From: Archilochus colubris
Taxonomy: Eukaryota > Chordata > Aves > Apodiformes > Trochilidae
Length of the DNA: 64,000 nt
Reading direction: 5' to 3'
Assembly (NCBI GenBank): GCA_023079485.1
Contig: CM041084.1
Span: 129,158,792-129,222,791, forward strand
Shown in pieces: positions 12,385-24,000 of this stretch. Below the pieces are notes generated by a model. The model searched no databases, had not been told where the DNA came from, and saw only the letters and a program-made list of their open reading frames with translations. The position numbers and the translations under genes were made by a program. Within the stretch, counting starts at the first letter, position 1. Every line of letters begins with the position of its first letter.

Positions 12385-15300
12385 ATCTGTGGGTTTGAAC
12401 CATCTTGGTTTGGGAGGCCCTAGAGCTCTCATCTCAGTCTCCATGCAGCACTTTATCACCAGGCAACTATACAAACATATAATGTTACCTCCTTCTCTGG
12501 CTGTGTATTAAACAATGATGTTAAAATGCTTCATGGTTCTTAAGTAGAGTTCTAGAAGTTGTGAAAGAGGTTAGGAGCTTCTGTCCTCTGGATTTTAGGC
12601 ATCCTATAGGATTGAACCCTGTGACCATCTAATCTTCCACTCTTGCTTGCTGGTCTACTGATAAAAAGCCACAAGTTCTTTTCACAAGGATCACTGAATT
12701 CCAAAAAATGGGGCTTCCAAAAAATGGGAGTCCTTTGTACTTTCTTTTTTATAGTAACTTGTGAGTGACAGTCTCAAACATCCTGTTAACATTAGTCCTA
12801 GAACACCCAGGGGAACTAACACACATTTTTCTTAATTCACGACCAACAAGGAGGTGCTCAAATGAAGTGCCTAGGAAGCAAAATGCATCAGTTGTCCTAG
12901 TGGATATTCTGCCTTGGGGAATACCAGGGACCTAAAATGTGCATGTATTTTTGTCCTGCTTGAATTATTTTAGACTGCATCCATTCTAATTATGTTCTTA
13001 GATAAGACTGAATAGTGAGTTTCTATTTTTCCTGTTTCTAAATTCACCCTTTGGCTTAGTGGCTGCCTTCCATTTTATGTCTCTGGAGAGCATAACATAC
13101 TGCCTGAACAACTGCTGTGTTTTGTCCAAAGCACTTCCATTAAACCATATTAAGAATTAAAATTAACACAAAAGAAGGAAAAACTACTCTGATCTAGATT
13201 TTCATCTCAGCTGCTTTGGGTTAAATTCAATTAAAATCCTAATGGAATTATCTTTTCTTTGAGATTTTTGTGAACTGTTAACCATTTCAACAGTAAACAG
13301 TTAAAAGCTGAAATAATATAGGTTTTATTAGGTTTTTTGTCTCTTTTTCCAAAATAGATTTAATTGAGAAAAGATAAAAAATTGTTAAGGAAAAGCAATG
13401 GCTTCAGACTATAGTGTTGTAAAAAATAATTAAAAGGAAGTCTTAGAGTCAGAGTTGCAAGATTTGTAACTCCAGAGTGGTTGAAGAGTTATTCAAGCTT
13501 CCGTGGAAGCAGAAGGATGATTATTTGGATTCAGGGTTGACAGATGATTAAGTAACAGTAACAAAACCACATTGACTGAAAGTAAGACAGTTAAATTAGT
13601 TTAAAGGATACTAATGGTGTGAGATACTTGTGGTCCCATCCAGAGCCAGGTATTCCACAAAGTGCTTTCTTCCAGGTGTTGCCTATCATATTAATTCATC
13701 TTAACTTTTCTTTAATAGCTGTTCCATATTTTCTTTTTCTAACTCAAACACTGCAAGGCAAATGTAATGATTTTGAATTCTGCTCATTCTACACTCCTTA
13801 TTTTTTATCACTATTCTCTTCATGTCAGAGAGCTGCAAGACTGGCATATTTGAATATTTAAACACAAAAATGTGTGGGCAGGAAGCCTATAAAGTCATCA
13901 CTGATAGAATTGTTCAGGCAAATAACCTTGGCCAGCAATAAAGTGACCATCAACTTTAAAGACATTGGGCAAATAGTCTTTAGCTTTCCCCTGGAAATAC
14001 TTCCTTGTGAAACTTCTGAACATTTCTAGTGGTGTCCCCAGTTCATACCTCACAGAACTTGAATATTCCCAGAGAAATCCATAAGCATTTGGATTTAGGC
14101 AGTGGCTTCTCCAAAACAACTCCTCTAGGTATCCGTGTCTCCTCTCACTTCTTGTTGAACAGTTCTTATGTGAGAAAGTGTCTTCTGAGGGCCAGTGACC
14201 CACGTATGAATTTTAGGTCCATAGAGCAAAGGGGGGTGTTCACCTCCCAAGAGGTAAAAGCCTGCCCAGGAGGCTCTTCTACCAGACAGAGTTTGTTTCC
14301 TACAAGAAGTGAAGGGAATCAAGAAGCTCACTCATATATCATATATCAAATGACAGTAACCTCAATGCTGAAGTAGCAATATTGAGGCAACTACAGTAAT
14401 CTTAGGACACATGGATCTAAAAAAGGAGCAGAGCACAGAAGGAGGTATTGCCCTTTTTAAATCATCCCTTAGACATGGAAGATGGACAGCTTTTTGGGTT
14501 GTATCTGCTGTTATTTCTTATCATGATGAAATGGACTCTGAACCTGAACAGGATGGACTCCAGTTTGTGGTTTAGCATTACAAGACTTCAATAATATGAC
14601 TAAATCTTCACCAAGTGAACTTGACTCATTTTCAGTCTCATTTGCAGATCAGATTTAATTACTAATTATATTGCTTCATTATCATCTAATGAACATGTTT
14701 TTAGTATATTTGAGAAACTAGTGCCTTTTTTAGTAATAGAAGGATTTTGCTCAAAACCCTGTTATTAAACCAGTGATCAGCACTAAGGAGAGGGTCTCAA
14801 TGGGAGTGTTTTTCACAGTTCACACGCTTTAGGTTACATTTACTTAGGTTACATTGAAAAACACATTTATCACAGTACTTATTTGGAGTTATACATGTCC
14901 CAATTTTACTAGAAAATTAGTCTGCCATAAGCTGTTTGCACAATTTAAGTTGGCATATTTTATTAAAATGCCTTTTGATACAAAGCTTTTCAGATTATGC
15001 AGTGGATATGTATAATGCATTTACAAGCTCAAACATATGGTATTAATAAAGAGTGAAAATTTCCTTTTATAAATAATGAAACTTTTTTGACTAAGGGCTG
15101 AAGATGCCAAGGTAGCCATTCTGTAGTCTAACAAACATGCACAGATGTATTTGAATATGGGGTCATCAGCCGATGTCTGTAAACTTATGGAAGTATAATG
15201 TGAATCACCCTTGGAACTATCCCATATAAGCCTCATCCAAAGCCTACTTTAACCTATAGAAACATTCCCACTGATTTTATTATGTTTTGGATGAAGTCCA

Positions 15301-16447
15301 GAAAAGTTGATTACTGAGGTTTCTCTGCAGAAGGCAATTTATCAGCTTCCTGAAGAACTGGTGAAATCCTCTCATGGCAAAACTTCCACTGACTTCATTG
15401 AGACCAGGATTTTCCCTCTGTATGTTTAGATAATCAGCTTCATGTGCTCATTAATGACCAAGAAGCAACGCTGATAAGTCTGGAAATTCCATCATTAATA
15501 ACTGATCCTCAGCTGTTTAAAGTATCTCTGCAAGTCCACTACAATTTTTATTCTTACATGATACTGAGTTCTTTTAGGGCATCTATAACCATTCTTCATT
15601 CAGACATCTGTTTTATCCTCAGTCTCTGTTGGGATTCACAGACCAAGAGTTCCTTTGCCTTGTCACATGCACACTAATTACTGTCAGTGCTGATGCAATT
15701 AAAAACTGCATGATAGCAGGCATGCTTGCTTAAAGAAGTAGAAATCTTGACTCAAATCCCTCCTCTACCCTGTGTGGTCTGAACTTGCATCTTCCATGTC
15801 CTAGGAAGCTTCCTGGCCTCCTATGAATGGGGATGATACATGATTAAAACTGTGCTAATTTTTATCAAATGTTCAAGTATTCACCGAAGGACTCATGGGG
15901 AGATGGGAGATCTTCCTTCTCACACCAGAATGCCCCAGAAGGACACAACTGGAGATTTACTGAGACAGTGGGTGATGTGTTCTTCATTTGCTTTATTTGT
16001 CCAAAATAATGATGAGCTGTTCCAGGAGAGAATGAGCTATTCCAAAGAAAGGTCTTGCTCTGGATTAGCGGTTTGAGCACTCCTCCAGGTGACGTGGTTT
16101 AAGTGCTTTTGACAGAAGATAGCTGCAGAATAAGCAGCTGCTGTCACTACCAGGTTGAACAAATTCTGGTACCAGCAGTAAATGGTCTTTGGCTGAAATC
16201 AGGCAGTCACTGAAGTCAGTAAGAAATGAGAAGAAACAACTTTTTCCTTCATAATGAAAACAGACTCACAAATTGAAAAGGAGGAACTTCAAGTTAATAA
16301 TGTTTCATTTTCTAACTATTCTGCTCCTGCTTGATAATTACTCTTTTAAATATATTTTTAGGTGAAGGCCTTAAAGGTTTTCTTTTCTGTAAATTTTATC
16401 TGCTGGCTTCTTTTAAAAAAATATAACCATTTTTTCTTTTCCTGCAG

Positions 16448-16522
16448 GTCTTGCTGCCACCATATGATGATTCTGCAAATGGAACTGCTAAAGATCCACC
16501 TCCACCTTATGTGTCAGCATAA
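16448..16522 (+). CDS. LAPTM4B: LAPTM4B terminal coding exon
   Basis: C-terminal 24 codons plus TAA of lysosomal-associated transmembrane protein 4B, a four-span late-endosome/lysosome protein that takes part in trafficking, ceramide export and growth-factor receptor turnover. The exon reads VLLPPYDDSANGTAKDPPPPYVSA and is in phase 0 after a strong acceptor (pyrimidine-rich tract then CCTGCAG at 16441-16447). It carries the two hallmark PY motifs of the cytosolic tail, LPPY and PPPY, the latter a full PPxY site for NEDD4-family WW domains. The motif spacing and the PPPPYVSA ending separate it from LAPTM4A, which ends differently. Earlier exons are outside or unrecognised. The MATN2 gene downstream in the same orientation supports the call by synteny. 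Confidence 0.92.
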   Translation, partial: VLLPPYDDSANGTAKDPPPPYVSA

Positions 16523-18465
16523 GTGAGAGAGTGCTGTGTACCTAGGGAGGATAGCTTTACTTTTCAGACATTGGAGCAATAGTTTGATAATTTCACTTCT
16601 GGGATACAACCTCCATGGTTATACTTTGATGTTTTGCTGACATATTGAAACCTAAATTGTATGATTCAAATTCTGTAGATAGTTTTAAGAATTTGCTGCA
16701 ACTACAGTAGTGTTTCAGAATCTAGTGAACTTGTTTCAGAACAATTCTGGATAGAGCTAAAGTTATGGTAGTCATTTAATAGCTTTTTCCACCATGTCTG
16801 ACATGCAGTGCTAGAGAACATAGAACTCTGCATTCTCAACTGGGTTCAGAGTGGAACTTTTTTTTTTTTTTAATTGGTAAAACATCCAAAGTATTACAAA
16901 TGTGTTTCTCCAATACCCACTGTCACCTTCAGAATACAAACCAAGTCCCAAAAAGTGGCATTTCACTTCATTCCTGTTCTGCAAGAATTGATTAAGTTAT
17001 TATGCTATGAAGAATGACGACTGCAAAAAGAAAGAGTCTTATATGCACTATTCTCATCAACCTGGCTAATGGGAAACAAATTTAATTGGAAGGAATAAGC
17101 ATGGGAAAATGAGAATAGGCAAATCCCTCTGTGATGTGTTACAAGCCAGAACCTGTGGTCTATACAGATTCACTTTGTCCCAGCCTGCAGCCACACTAAA
17201 GCTCAAAAAACCCCACTTCTTATCATCTTCTGGTAATTTTCATTTCCTGCCTACACACCTTTTTCCTCCTCACTATCTTCACAAATAATATTTTAAGCTC
17301 AACAAATTGCTGCTTTTGAACTCCCACAGTTAGGTGTCAAAGCTGTGTCTTTCACACTCAATATGCAACTGTTTTACAACTGGAATGTGTCTGTAAATAT
17401 CGCAATGTTCTGCTGAGTGTGAACTAAATTATGCAGATTCTAAGATATATGTTCCCAACCTATGGGAAACTTATGCATGTAAGTTCACTGAGCATTAGCA
17501 TCTATGTTTCTGTGTTTCTCATACACATCCGTGTGGGGATTGTAAATTCCCTTTATATCTGGTTGTGCTGAGAATCTGTCTCATGGGACTCATCCATTCA
17601 TGAATGCTTGTGTGAGGTATTCCTTCCTTCACCAGAGAAGTGCCTCCTGCACATGTAACTTTTTGTTGTTGATGAAGGTTAAAGGAGCAGAAAAAGGGAA
17701 TATAGATGTGTCTCTACCTCTCATCACTTCCCCCTCTGTTGTCTCCTCTGCATTTGGGGATAGAACAGGCTGAAGCTGAACTGATGCTGTTGTGCACTGC
17801 CCTGAGTAAAGGGCGGTGCAGAAGTGAGCCAAGGTTTGAAGGGGCACCAGGAGATACCAATGTGCCATCTCTCCTGTGACTGGCCAGCATGTGAATCCCA
17901 CACCCTTCCTAAGGAAGACACCCATTCTCACCCTCAGTGCATTAGCTCAGATCTGCAGACTGAAGAAGGGTGGAGATTTTCCTGCCTTTTTCTGGATATC
18001 TTTCCAGGGGAACGCAGGTCAAACCACTTCTTTACACGGAGGCTGTCACTGTGACCTGTCCTCACAGATGCCAGGGAAGGAAGGGCCAGACTTTTTCTGC
18101 CTGTCTTCCTTATCTGTTTTTTGTTTTACTTCAGGGTTCATGTACACTGAGATCAAACAAAAATCAGCAACGCTTTTGACTGAACCAATTCTGGAGCTGA
18201 TCTGTTGATTCCTGTCACAGTCCTGTTGCTTCCTTCAGAATAACTCCATGTACTATTATTATTATCTCATTACAGTTATCTTCAGGAATTAAGATGAGTT
18301 TGTGGTTTGGGCTGGTTGGCTGGGCTTCTGCGCTTCATTTCTTTTATTCTTGACAGATTTGTGAAGGAATTTAAACAGTCATCTGTTTTAGAAAAGCTGG
18401 TTGTAAATACATTGCATCTGTGTATATAAACTTCTCTACAATAAAAAGGTGTTTCCTCAAGATTA
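16523..18465 (+). other. LAPTM4B: LAPTM4B 3' UTR (inferred extent)
   Basis: Non-coding sequence between the LAPTM4B stop and the first canonical poly(A) signal found downstream. It is AT-rich with a T12 run at about 16859, and I see no AATAAA or ATTAAA before 18440. The end is set about 20 bases after the signal by convention. The length of about 1.9 kb is plausible for this family but is inference; a shorter form using a variant signal cannot be excluded. Confidence 0.6.
18440..18445 (+). terminator. LAPTM4B: Poly(A) signal AATAAA for LAPTM4B
   Basis: AATAAA in the context CTACAATAAAAAGGTG, followed within 10-45 bases by TG- and T-rich sequence (GGTGTTTCC, then ATTTTTTTCTTGTCTG), the usual downstream element for cleavage. 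It is the first canonical hexamer on the + strand after the stop codon. Confidence 0.65.
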
Positions 18466-20757
18466 TGGAAATATTTTTTTCTTGTCTGACAAGCACAAAC
18501 ATGCACAAATTCTTGTCCAGTCAATCTGGCATGGCAGGATTTTCTCTGTAAATTACATAAACAACAATTTTTTTCAGTCCACTCACTAATCCATTCACCC
18601 GTTTTCCCTCCATGCTGAAAAAAATGGAGAATAGAACAGAAAATTCAAAAAATTATTGTTCAATAATGAGATAAATCAGGCTTTTAGTTCATTGTCCAGA
18701 ATTGCAGGAAGTTTGCCAAGTCTGATGAAGAGTGTGATGACAGACTCAGACTACACTGACCTACACCAAAAGCTGGGTTTACTTTTTCTCCACATCATTA
18801 TAGGGATAATGTGCTAATTCACACAAAATTTCTGTAGACTTTAACTTGTCTCACTAAGGAATCAAGACTTCCTCACACACCATGTGTGCCTAAGTGCTAG
18901 TGCATGTGTCCTGCCAGTACTCCTAACTGGATTAGGAGTAAACCTTTTGGATTTTTTCCAATTTGAGTTAAAGAGGGCTGGGAGGTTATGGCATCAAACC
19001 CATGGCATTCCTGCCTATGCTGCAGATAGACAGCTGGGGAGGAGGGAGGAAATCCTGTAACATAATCCCAGCTCTCCTAATGTACCAGAGGATCCTCATG
19101 GGAGACAAGTTTCCTCTCTCCCAAAAATGAAGTGGGTCCTTTGGATTATATGAAGAGACATGAACTCCAGCTGAAGATATTTTATCCTCATTTGTTGAAT
19201 TTATTCTCCATTTCCTTGTCTAATCCTGGGGAATTCACACACAAGCTTTTCTGGCTTTTTGTTCTTAATAGTCAGTCTAATATGTGGGACACAAAACCCC
19301 ACTGAAAACCTTTTTTCTTAAGTTTCAATGTCTTGGGAACTGCTTGCTGCTAACATTGTTTTTTTTTCACTATTCCTTGCATTTTTCCCTTTCTCCCAGG
19401 TATTATGAGCATGTGCTTACTCAAATTCTCATGTTTTCTTATCTTAAAATCTAATATAGCAGTTTATTGTTGATAATTGCTAGTAACTTACTGGTGGAAA
19501 GAAACTATTTTCAAGGTATATTGACATAGAACATTATAAAAATGGATACAAAGCCAGCAAATAAGAATCTAAACTTTAACAGTACCAGAAATACAAGTTT
19601 GCTGAAATCTTCTAATTTTTTTGAAATACAAGGCTGTGCAGGTTTCACAAAGCCTTTGCATGGTGAGGCAGAAATTCAGTTTCCCACATCTTCATGCCAT
19701 GTTTTTATTCCTGATGGAGCAATGCAGCTTCTGTTTGTTGCACACTCACCCCTACATCATACTGGAGCAAGCAAAGGGCATTTGTAATGGTGAAAAATCA
19801 ATGTGACACTTATGCTTGTAAGTACCTCCTGTTCTCCAAAACAATTACTAATGACCATTATTTTAGCCAGGCCAGCCTGGCTCTACTTCGTTGAGAAAAT
19901 GTCTGGTTTATTAAAGAAAAAAAAATCCAGACTTTATATATTACCAGAAACAGTAACAGATAGATATATGGCCAGAGAAAAGCTTGTCAAGGAAGCAAGG
20001 GTAATGATAGATATGAAATTCTAAATTCTCTGCTTTCAAAATAGTGTATTCCACACCATGTTAGCCAAAATATAGCAACTAGAGGCACTGTGGGTAGTTT
20101 TAAACAATTTTTGTTAATATTGTCAAGTCTCTACACTGATGCTTGGAATATGCAAGAGGGAAGACACGGTTACTGGTAGGGGCAGAAAGGAGCAAAGAGC
20201 AGCAACTAGGACAGAGTATGGGAAGGAAAGGTTCATGTATGTCCTTCTAACAGCACAGAGAGACAAGGTTTGTGGCACTGATAGGCTTCACAGCTACAAA
20301 CACGGTTGGCCTATGTGCTGCTGTCTTTCTCTTCTGCTATGATCAGGAAGAAATATAACTGCCCTGTAACCTGGTTTTTAGTTTTTATGCAAACCCCATT
20401 TCAGGCTTTTAACACTGGAATGGGTGATGCCTTGTTCTTACTTGATATAATGAGATGAAATGTACAGCTTTATTTTTTTAAACCTAAAAGGAATAGTGGT
20501 AAAATTTCTACCAAATTGTCTATTTTGACAGATGACTACAAGCTGATTCTCTGGAGCTAAACCATATCCTTAGAGGTGGTTCTCCTCAGAGGCAGATTCT
20601 CTGGACCTAAGTTATATCCTTCCCATTTACATTTCCCTCTTACATGCAGAAATAGTAGTCAGGTGCCATACAAAAAAAACAAAAAACCAAAAATATTTAT
20701 TGCTGAATTTCAGTGCCTATGGTACAGAGAAGTTCCAGTGCTATCTCAGTTCACAGC
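18466..20757. other. Intergenic, nothing recognised
   Basis: AT-rich sequence between the LAPTM4B poly(A) site and the solo LTR. I see only short chance frames and no exon, RNA gene or named repeat. Confidence 0.5.
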
Positions 20758-21087
20758 TGTAGTGTAATGAGGCAACCAGGTGCCACTAATTGCCAGGGAG
20801 TGAGCATGAGCTCATGTCAAGCCCACCTGTGCCCAATTAGGGTGGGCCCCCACTGCGCATGAGCAGGACCAGGGGGCCAATAAAAGGTGAGGCCTGAGAC
20901 ACAGGTGGGGCTCACTCCTGAGCTAGCTAGCAGGGAGATCAGTTGCTCTCAGAGCAACAGCATTGATCCATGATCCGACTAGTCAACCCTGTGGGCTATA
21001 GGCTTGGAGCACTGTTTATGAGTCTCTGCTAGAACACCTGGTTGGACCTTGAAGCGCCATACCCTAAAAGAGGTTCGTCTTGCAACA
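20758..21087 (+). mobile_element. Solo LTR of an endogenous retrovirus family
   Basis: A 330 bp element with TGTAG at its 5' end and CAACA at its 3' end, flanked by CACAGC (20752-20757) and CGCAGC (21088-21093), a 6 bp target duplication with one mismatch. It has a poly(A) signal AATAAA at 20879-20884 inside the block CCAGGGGGCCAATAAAAGG. The blocks ACCAGGTGCC, CCACCTGTGCC, TTAGGG and CAGGGGGCCAATAAA recur in the same order in the LTR at 37114-37320, so the two belong to related families, but the region after the poly(A) signal is longer and different here. No internal retroviral sequence lies on either side, so it is a solo LTR left by recombination. A 6 bp duplication is typical of class II (beta-like) elements. 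Confidence 0.75.
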
Positions 21088-21093
21088 CGCAGC

Positions 21094-24000
21094 TCTGAGA
21101 AACCCAAAACAGCAGGCACAGTTATCTAAAGGGAGGCTTGGCTCTGATATGTCAGGATAAGAGTTCTCTCAGGGAAGGACTCTGGTATTTGTAAATGATG
21201 TCTCCACACCCATGGATTTGACCCAAAATGGTTCTGCAACGTGGCCAGTTTTTCAAGTGAATAGCTCAGCAGGGTGTGGAAGCCAGATCTATGACCCTCT
21301 GCCTGCAGCCTGGCTCTACCTCCAGCAGAATAAGATACCAAAGCAACACAAGTGGGAACCTCATTGTCACCCAGCCAGCAAAGTTTTTTCAAAGTAAAAG
21401 AGGCAGCTCTACAGCTGTGGCCTAGAGAATGAGCTATAATAGTTATTTGTTTTAATATTTATTTATTTTAATGAAGAACTTATGTGAAATTTAATACAGG
21501 AATTACCTCTCTTTTCTTTCAGATTATTCAAGCCCTTCAAACAGGAGGGTTTTCAGAAAGCCCTGAAAGGTTTGTCCTTTATAGCCAGGGCTGGATTCAA
21601 CTACTTGGGCTGAGCAGAGGCCACGGGGTTGCTTGAAGGCTGAATAAACAGCAAGGAGATGGATCAGGCAGGGAGTAGTGCTGGCTACTTGGCTTACTGG
21701 AGAAGCTTGCTGGCCAGCAGAGACACAAGAGCTGTGCAGCTGCTCTGAGAGGGGAGATGCAGCACAGTGGAGGCTCTGCGAGCCATTTCAGAGGACTTGT
21801 GTTGGCTCTTTGAGGTCAGCATGAGCAGCACTAACAGGGATGAGGCAAACACAGCTTGTAGCCCAGACCCTGTGCTCCATTACAGTACCTCAGTACATCC
21901 TGCTAATAAGTCTAACAAGTTTCTGTTTTCATATACACTTCACCCACATGTCCAAATAATTCTGGTGGTTTTTTGAGGGTCTGAGAGATATTTTTTTTTT
22001 TTTTTTTTGGTGATGCCTTTTACTTCATCACCAAGAGCTGTGGGGAGTTTATGACCTGTAATTTTGAAACTGTTTCCCCATTCAAAGCACACATTTCAGT
22101 CCTTTCATGACAACAGAAGCAAAGATGAATTTAGAGACAGGGGTTCAACATTGGTAGACAGATCATCACATCCTCTGAGCACATTCAGTGTCAGGACGGC
22201 CAAGGTGTTCCTAAAAATACACATATCATCTTAATAAGACAGATATGTTCTACTTTATGAATGGCAGATCTTTAAGGTTCTCTCTGGGCCGGAGGCAAAC
22301 AGAAGCATCTTGTCTTTTCTAGAGAAAAGCAGATGGACAGGCAAATTACAGTTTTATTTTGTGGGTCACCAGAACCCCAGTTTAAGACTGCTCGATAAGT
22401 AACGAATTGGTGGGACACCCTGGGAGATCAGTGCTGTTTATATGAATGCAGTCATTCTGGGCAGTATCACATGCACTCACCTGGGGGCAGCAAGGGTATA
22501 AAAGTAAAGGACCAGTGATGAGAGCTGGCAATTAGTTACAAATATTTATCTTCTGTGACTTCATTAATTCTTCTCCCCACCAAATCGTTAAAAAATTGGA
22601 ATGAGTTTAATTTCCTTCATTGCATTAGCTCTGAGGATTAAATTAACTTTATCAGTTGCGAAGGTCAGCCTAAATTTCCTGCTACTGTGTGATCCTGCTC
22701 TGCTTCTGATAAAGAAAAAGCAATTAAAGAGGTTTTTTGTTTTACTCCTACAAAAATATTGGCGTTTGCATCTTTTTTAATGCAAATGTTTTCCTTCACA
22801 GATATTTAGTAATGGTATCTGTGGATACATTTTCATCCTAGGAACTGGTTGGTTTCTGTTTCATAGATATGTTTTATTTGGGTTTTTTTATCTTGTGAAT
22901 TAGCAGAAGAAAAAGAAAGGGGAAAAAAAAAAGCTGAAAACATAACACAATACATCGTTATCTTTTGGTTGCTTTTTCCTCTCTTTGCAGTTCAATTTTT
23001 CATCCTAGATAAAAAGTTCTGGTGTAGTAATTTGAAAAGATAAAGTACAATAAAAGCAAAGTATCATTATGCTGAGCAGACACTGTAAACACTCCAGAGG
23101 TCTAGAAAAGTAGACTCCCTGTGAGAAAGTGAAGCTCAGGAAAAGCTGCCCAGCAACAGTTGTATATCAAGCATCATGCAACATATCAGATGTTTCCATA
23201 AGTGCCCTTGTGCAGCTGTGCAGGAGCAACATTTAGGTGTGGGCTACTTAATACTCAGCTACAAATTGCTCCATGGTTACTACAAATATTCTTTGGCATT
23301 TCATACTTTTACTGCTCTGATGCCTTTTTCAGTAAAATACCATCCTACATTTGGATGGATTTTCCAGATGCTTGGTAGTGGGTAGGGTTAGGAACTTCTT
23401 TTAACTTGACTAGGAACAAGTTAAATTCTTTCAGATAGTCTTTATATACAGCATCTACTACTATATCTGGTAGTGTTTTCAAGAAGCATTTCATCCTTTG
23501 TTCTTTCACTACAATTTCTCTTGCAAAGTTTTCTTCCTCTTCAGTCTTTAAAAAAACAGAGATCTGATGCAAAGCCAAAAAGCATCTTTTGGAGAGTTAC
23601 TATACTAAATATCTAGATTTTAGGTATTACAGAAAATTCATCATGCAAGGCTATAAGTTAGAGAGGCTGACCAGCATCCTTGAGGAATTTTTTTTTTTTT
23701 TTGGGTCACTTACTACTTAAATTTTTCCATAATTCTGTCATTGATTGCAGTACTCAGAAAACTGATAATAGAACACAGGACTGCATGGGGAATCAGACAT
23801 TGTCAAAGAATCTTCTTTTCTTTTTATAAAGGGGCTATGAAATGGATCAGTATGGGCTTGAGTGTAAAAGTTGCATTTTGGACATTTCTTAGATACTTTA
23901 CCTGGTAGAACACAATATTTTGACTTGGGAACTAAAATGATATAGCAACAGCATTGCACATATGAAATACATTGCAAAATAGCTGATAAATCTCAGCTGT

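Larger units (their letters stand above)
1..16447 (+). other. LAPTM4B: LAPTM4B last intron (3' part), repeat-rich
   Basis: Everything upstream of the splice acceptor at 16441-16447 is read as the 3' part of the final LAPTM4B intron. The preceding exon, which in known orthologues ends a few residues before the LLPPYDD segment, was looked for by eye and not found, so it probably lies before position 1. Apart from the CR1 copies and the pentanucleotide satellite listed separately, the stretches 1-1235, 4092-4940, 5715-11743 and 12385-16440 are AT-rich and show no open frame with protein-like composition, no RNA gene and no repeat I can name. A short ATT microsatellite sits near 8629-8643. The assignment as intron is inference from the neighbouring exon. 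Confidence 0.7.

Noticed and set aside
13898..14203. 101-codon minus-strand frame with aromatic-rich composition
   Set aside because: No motif, no family resemblance and overlapping frames on the other strand. It lies in the LAPTM4B intron and is likely chance.
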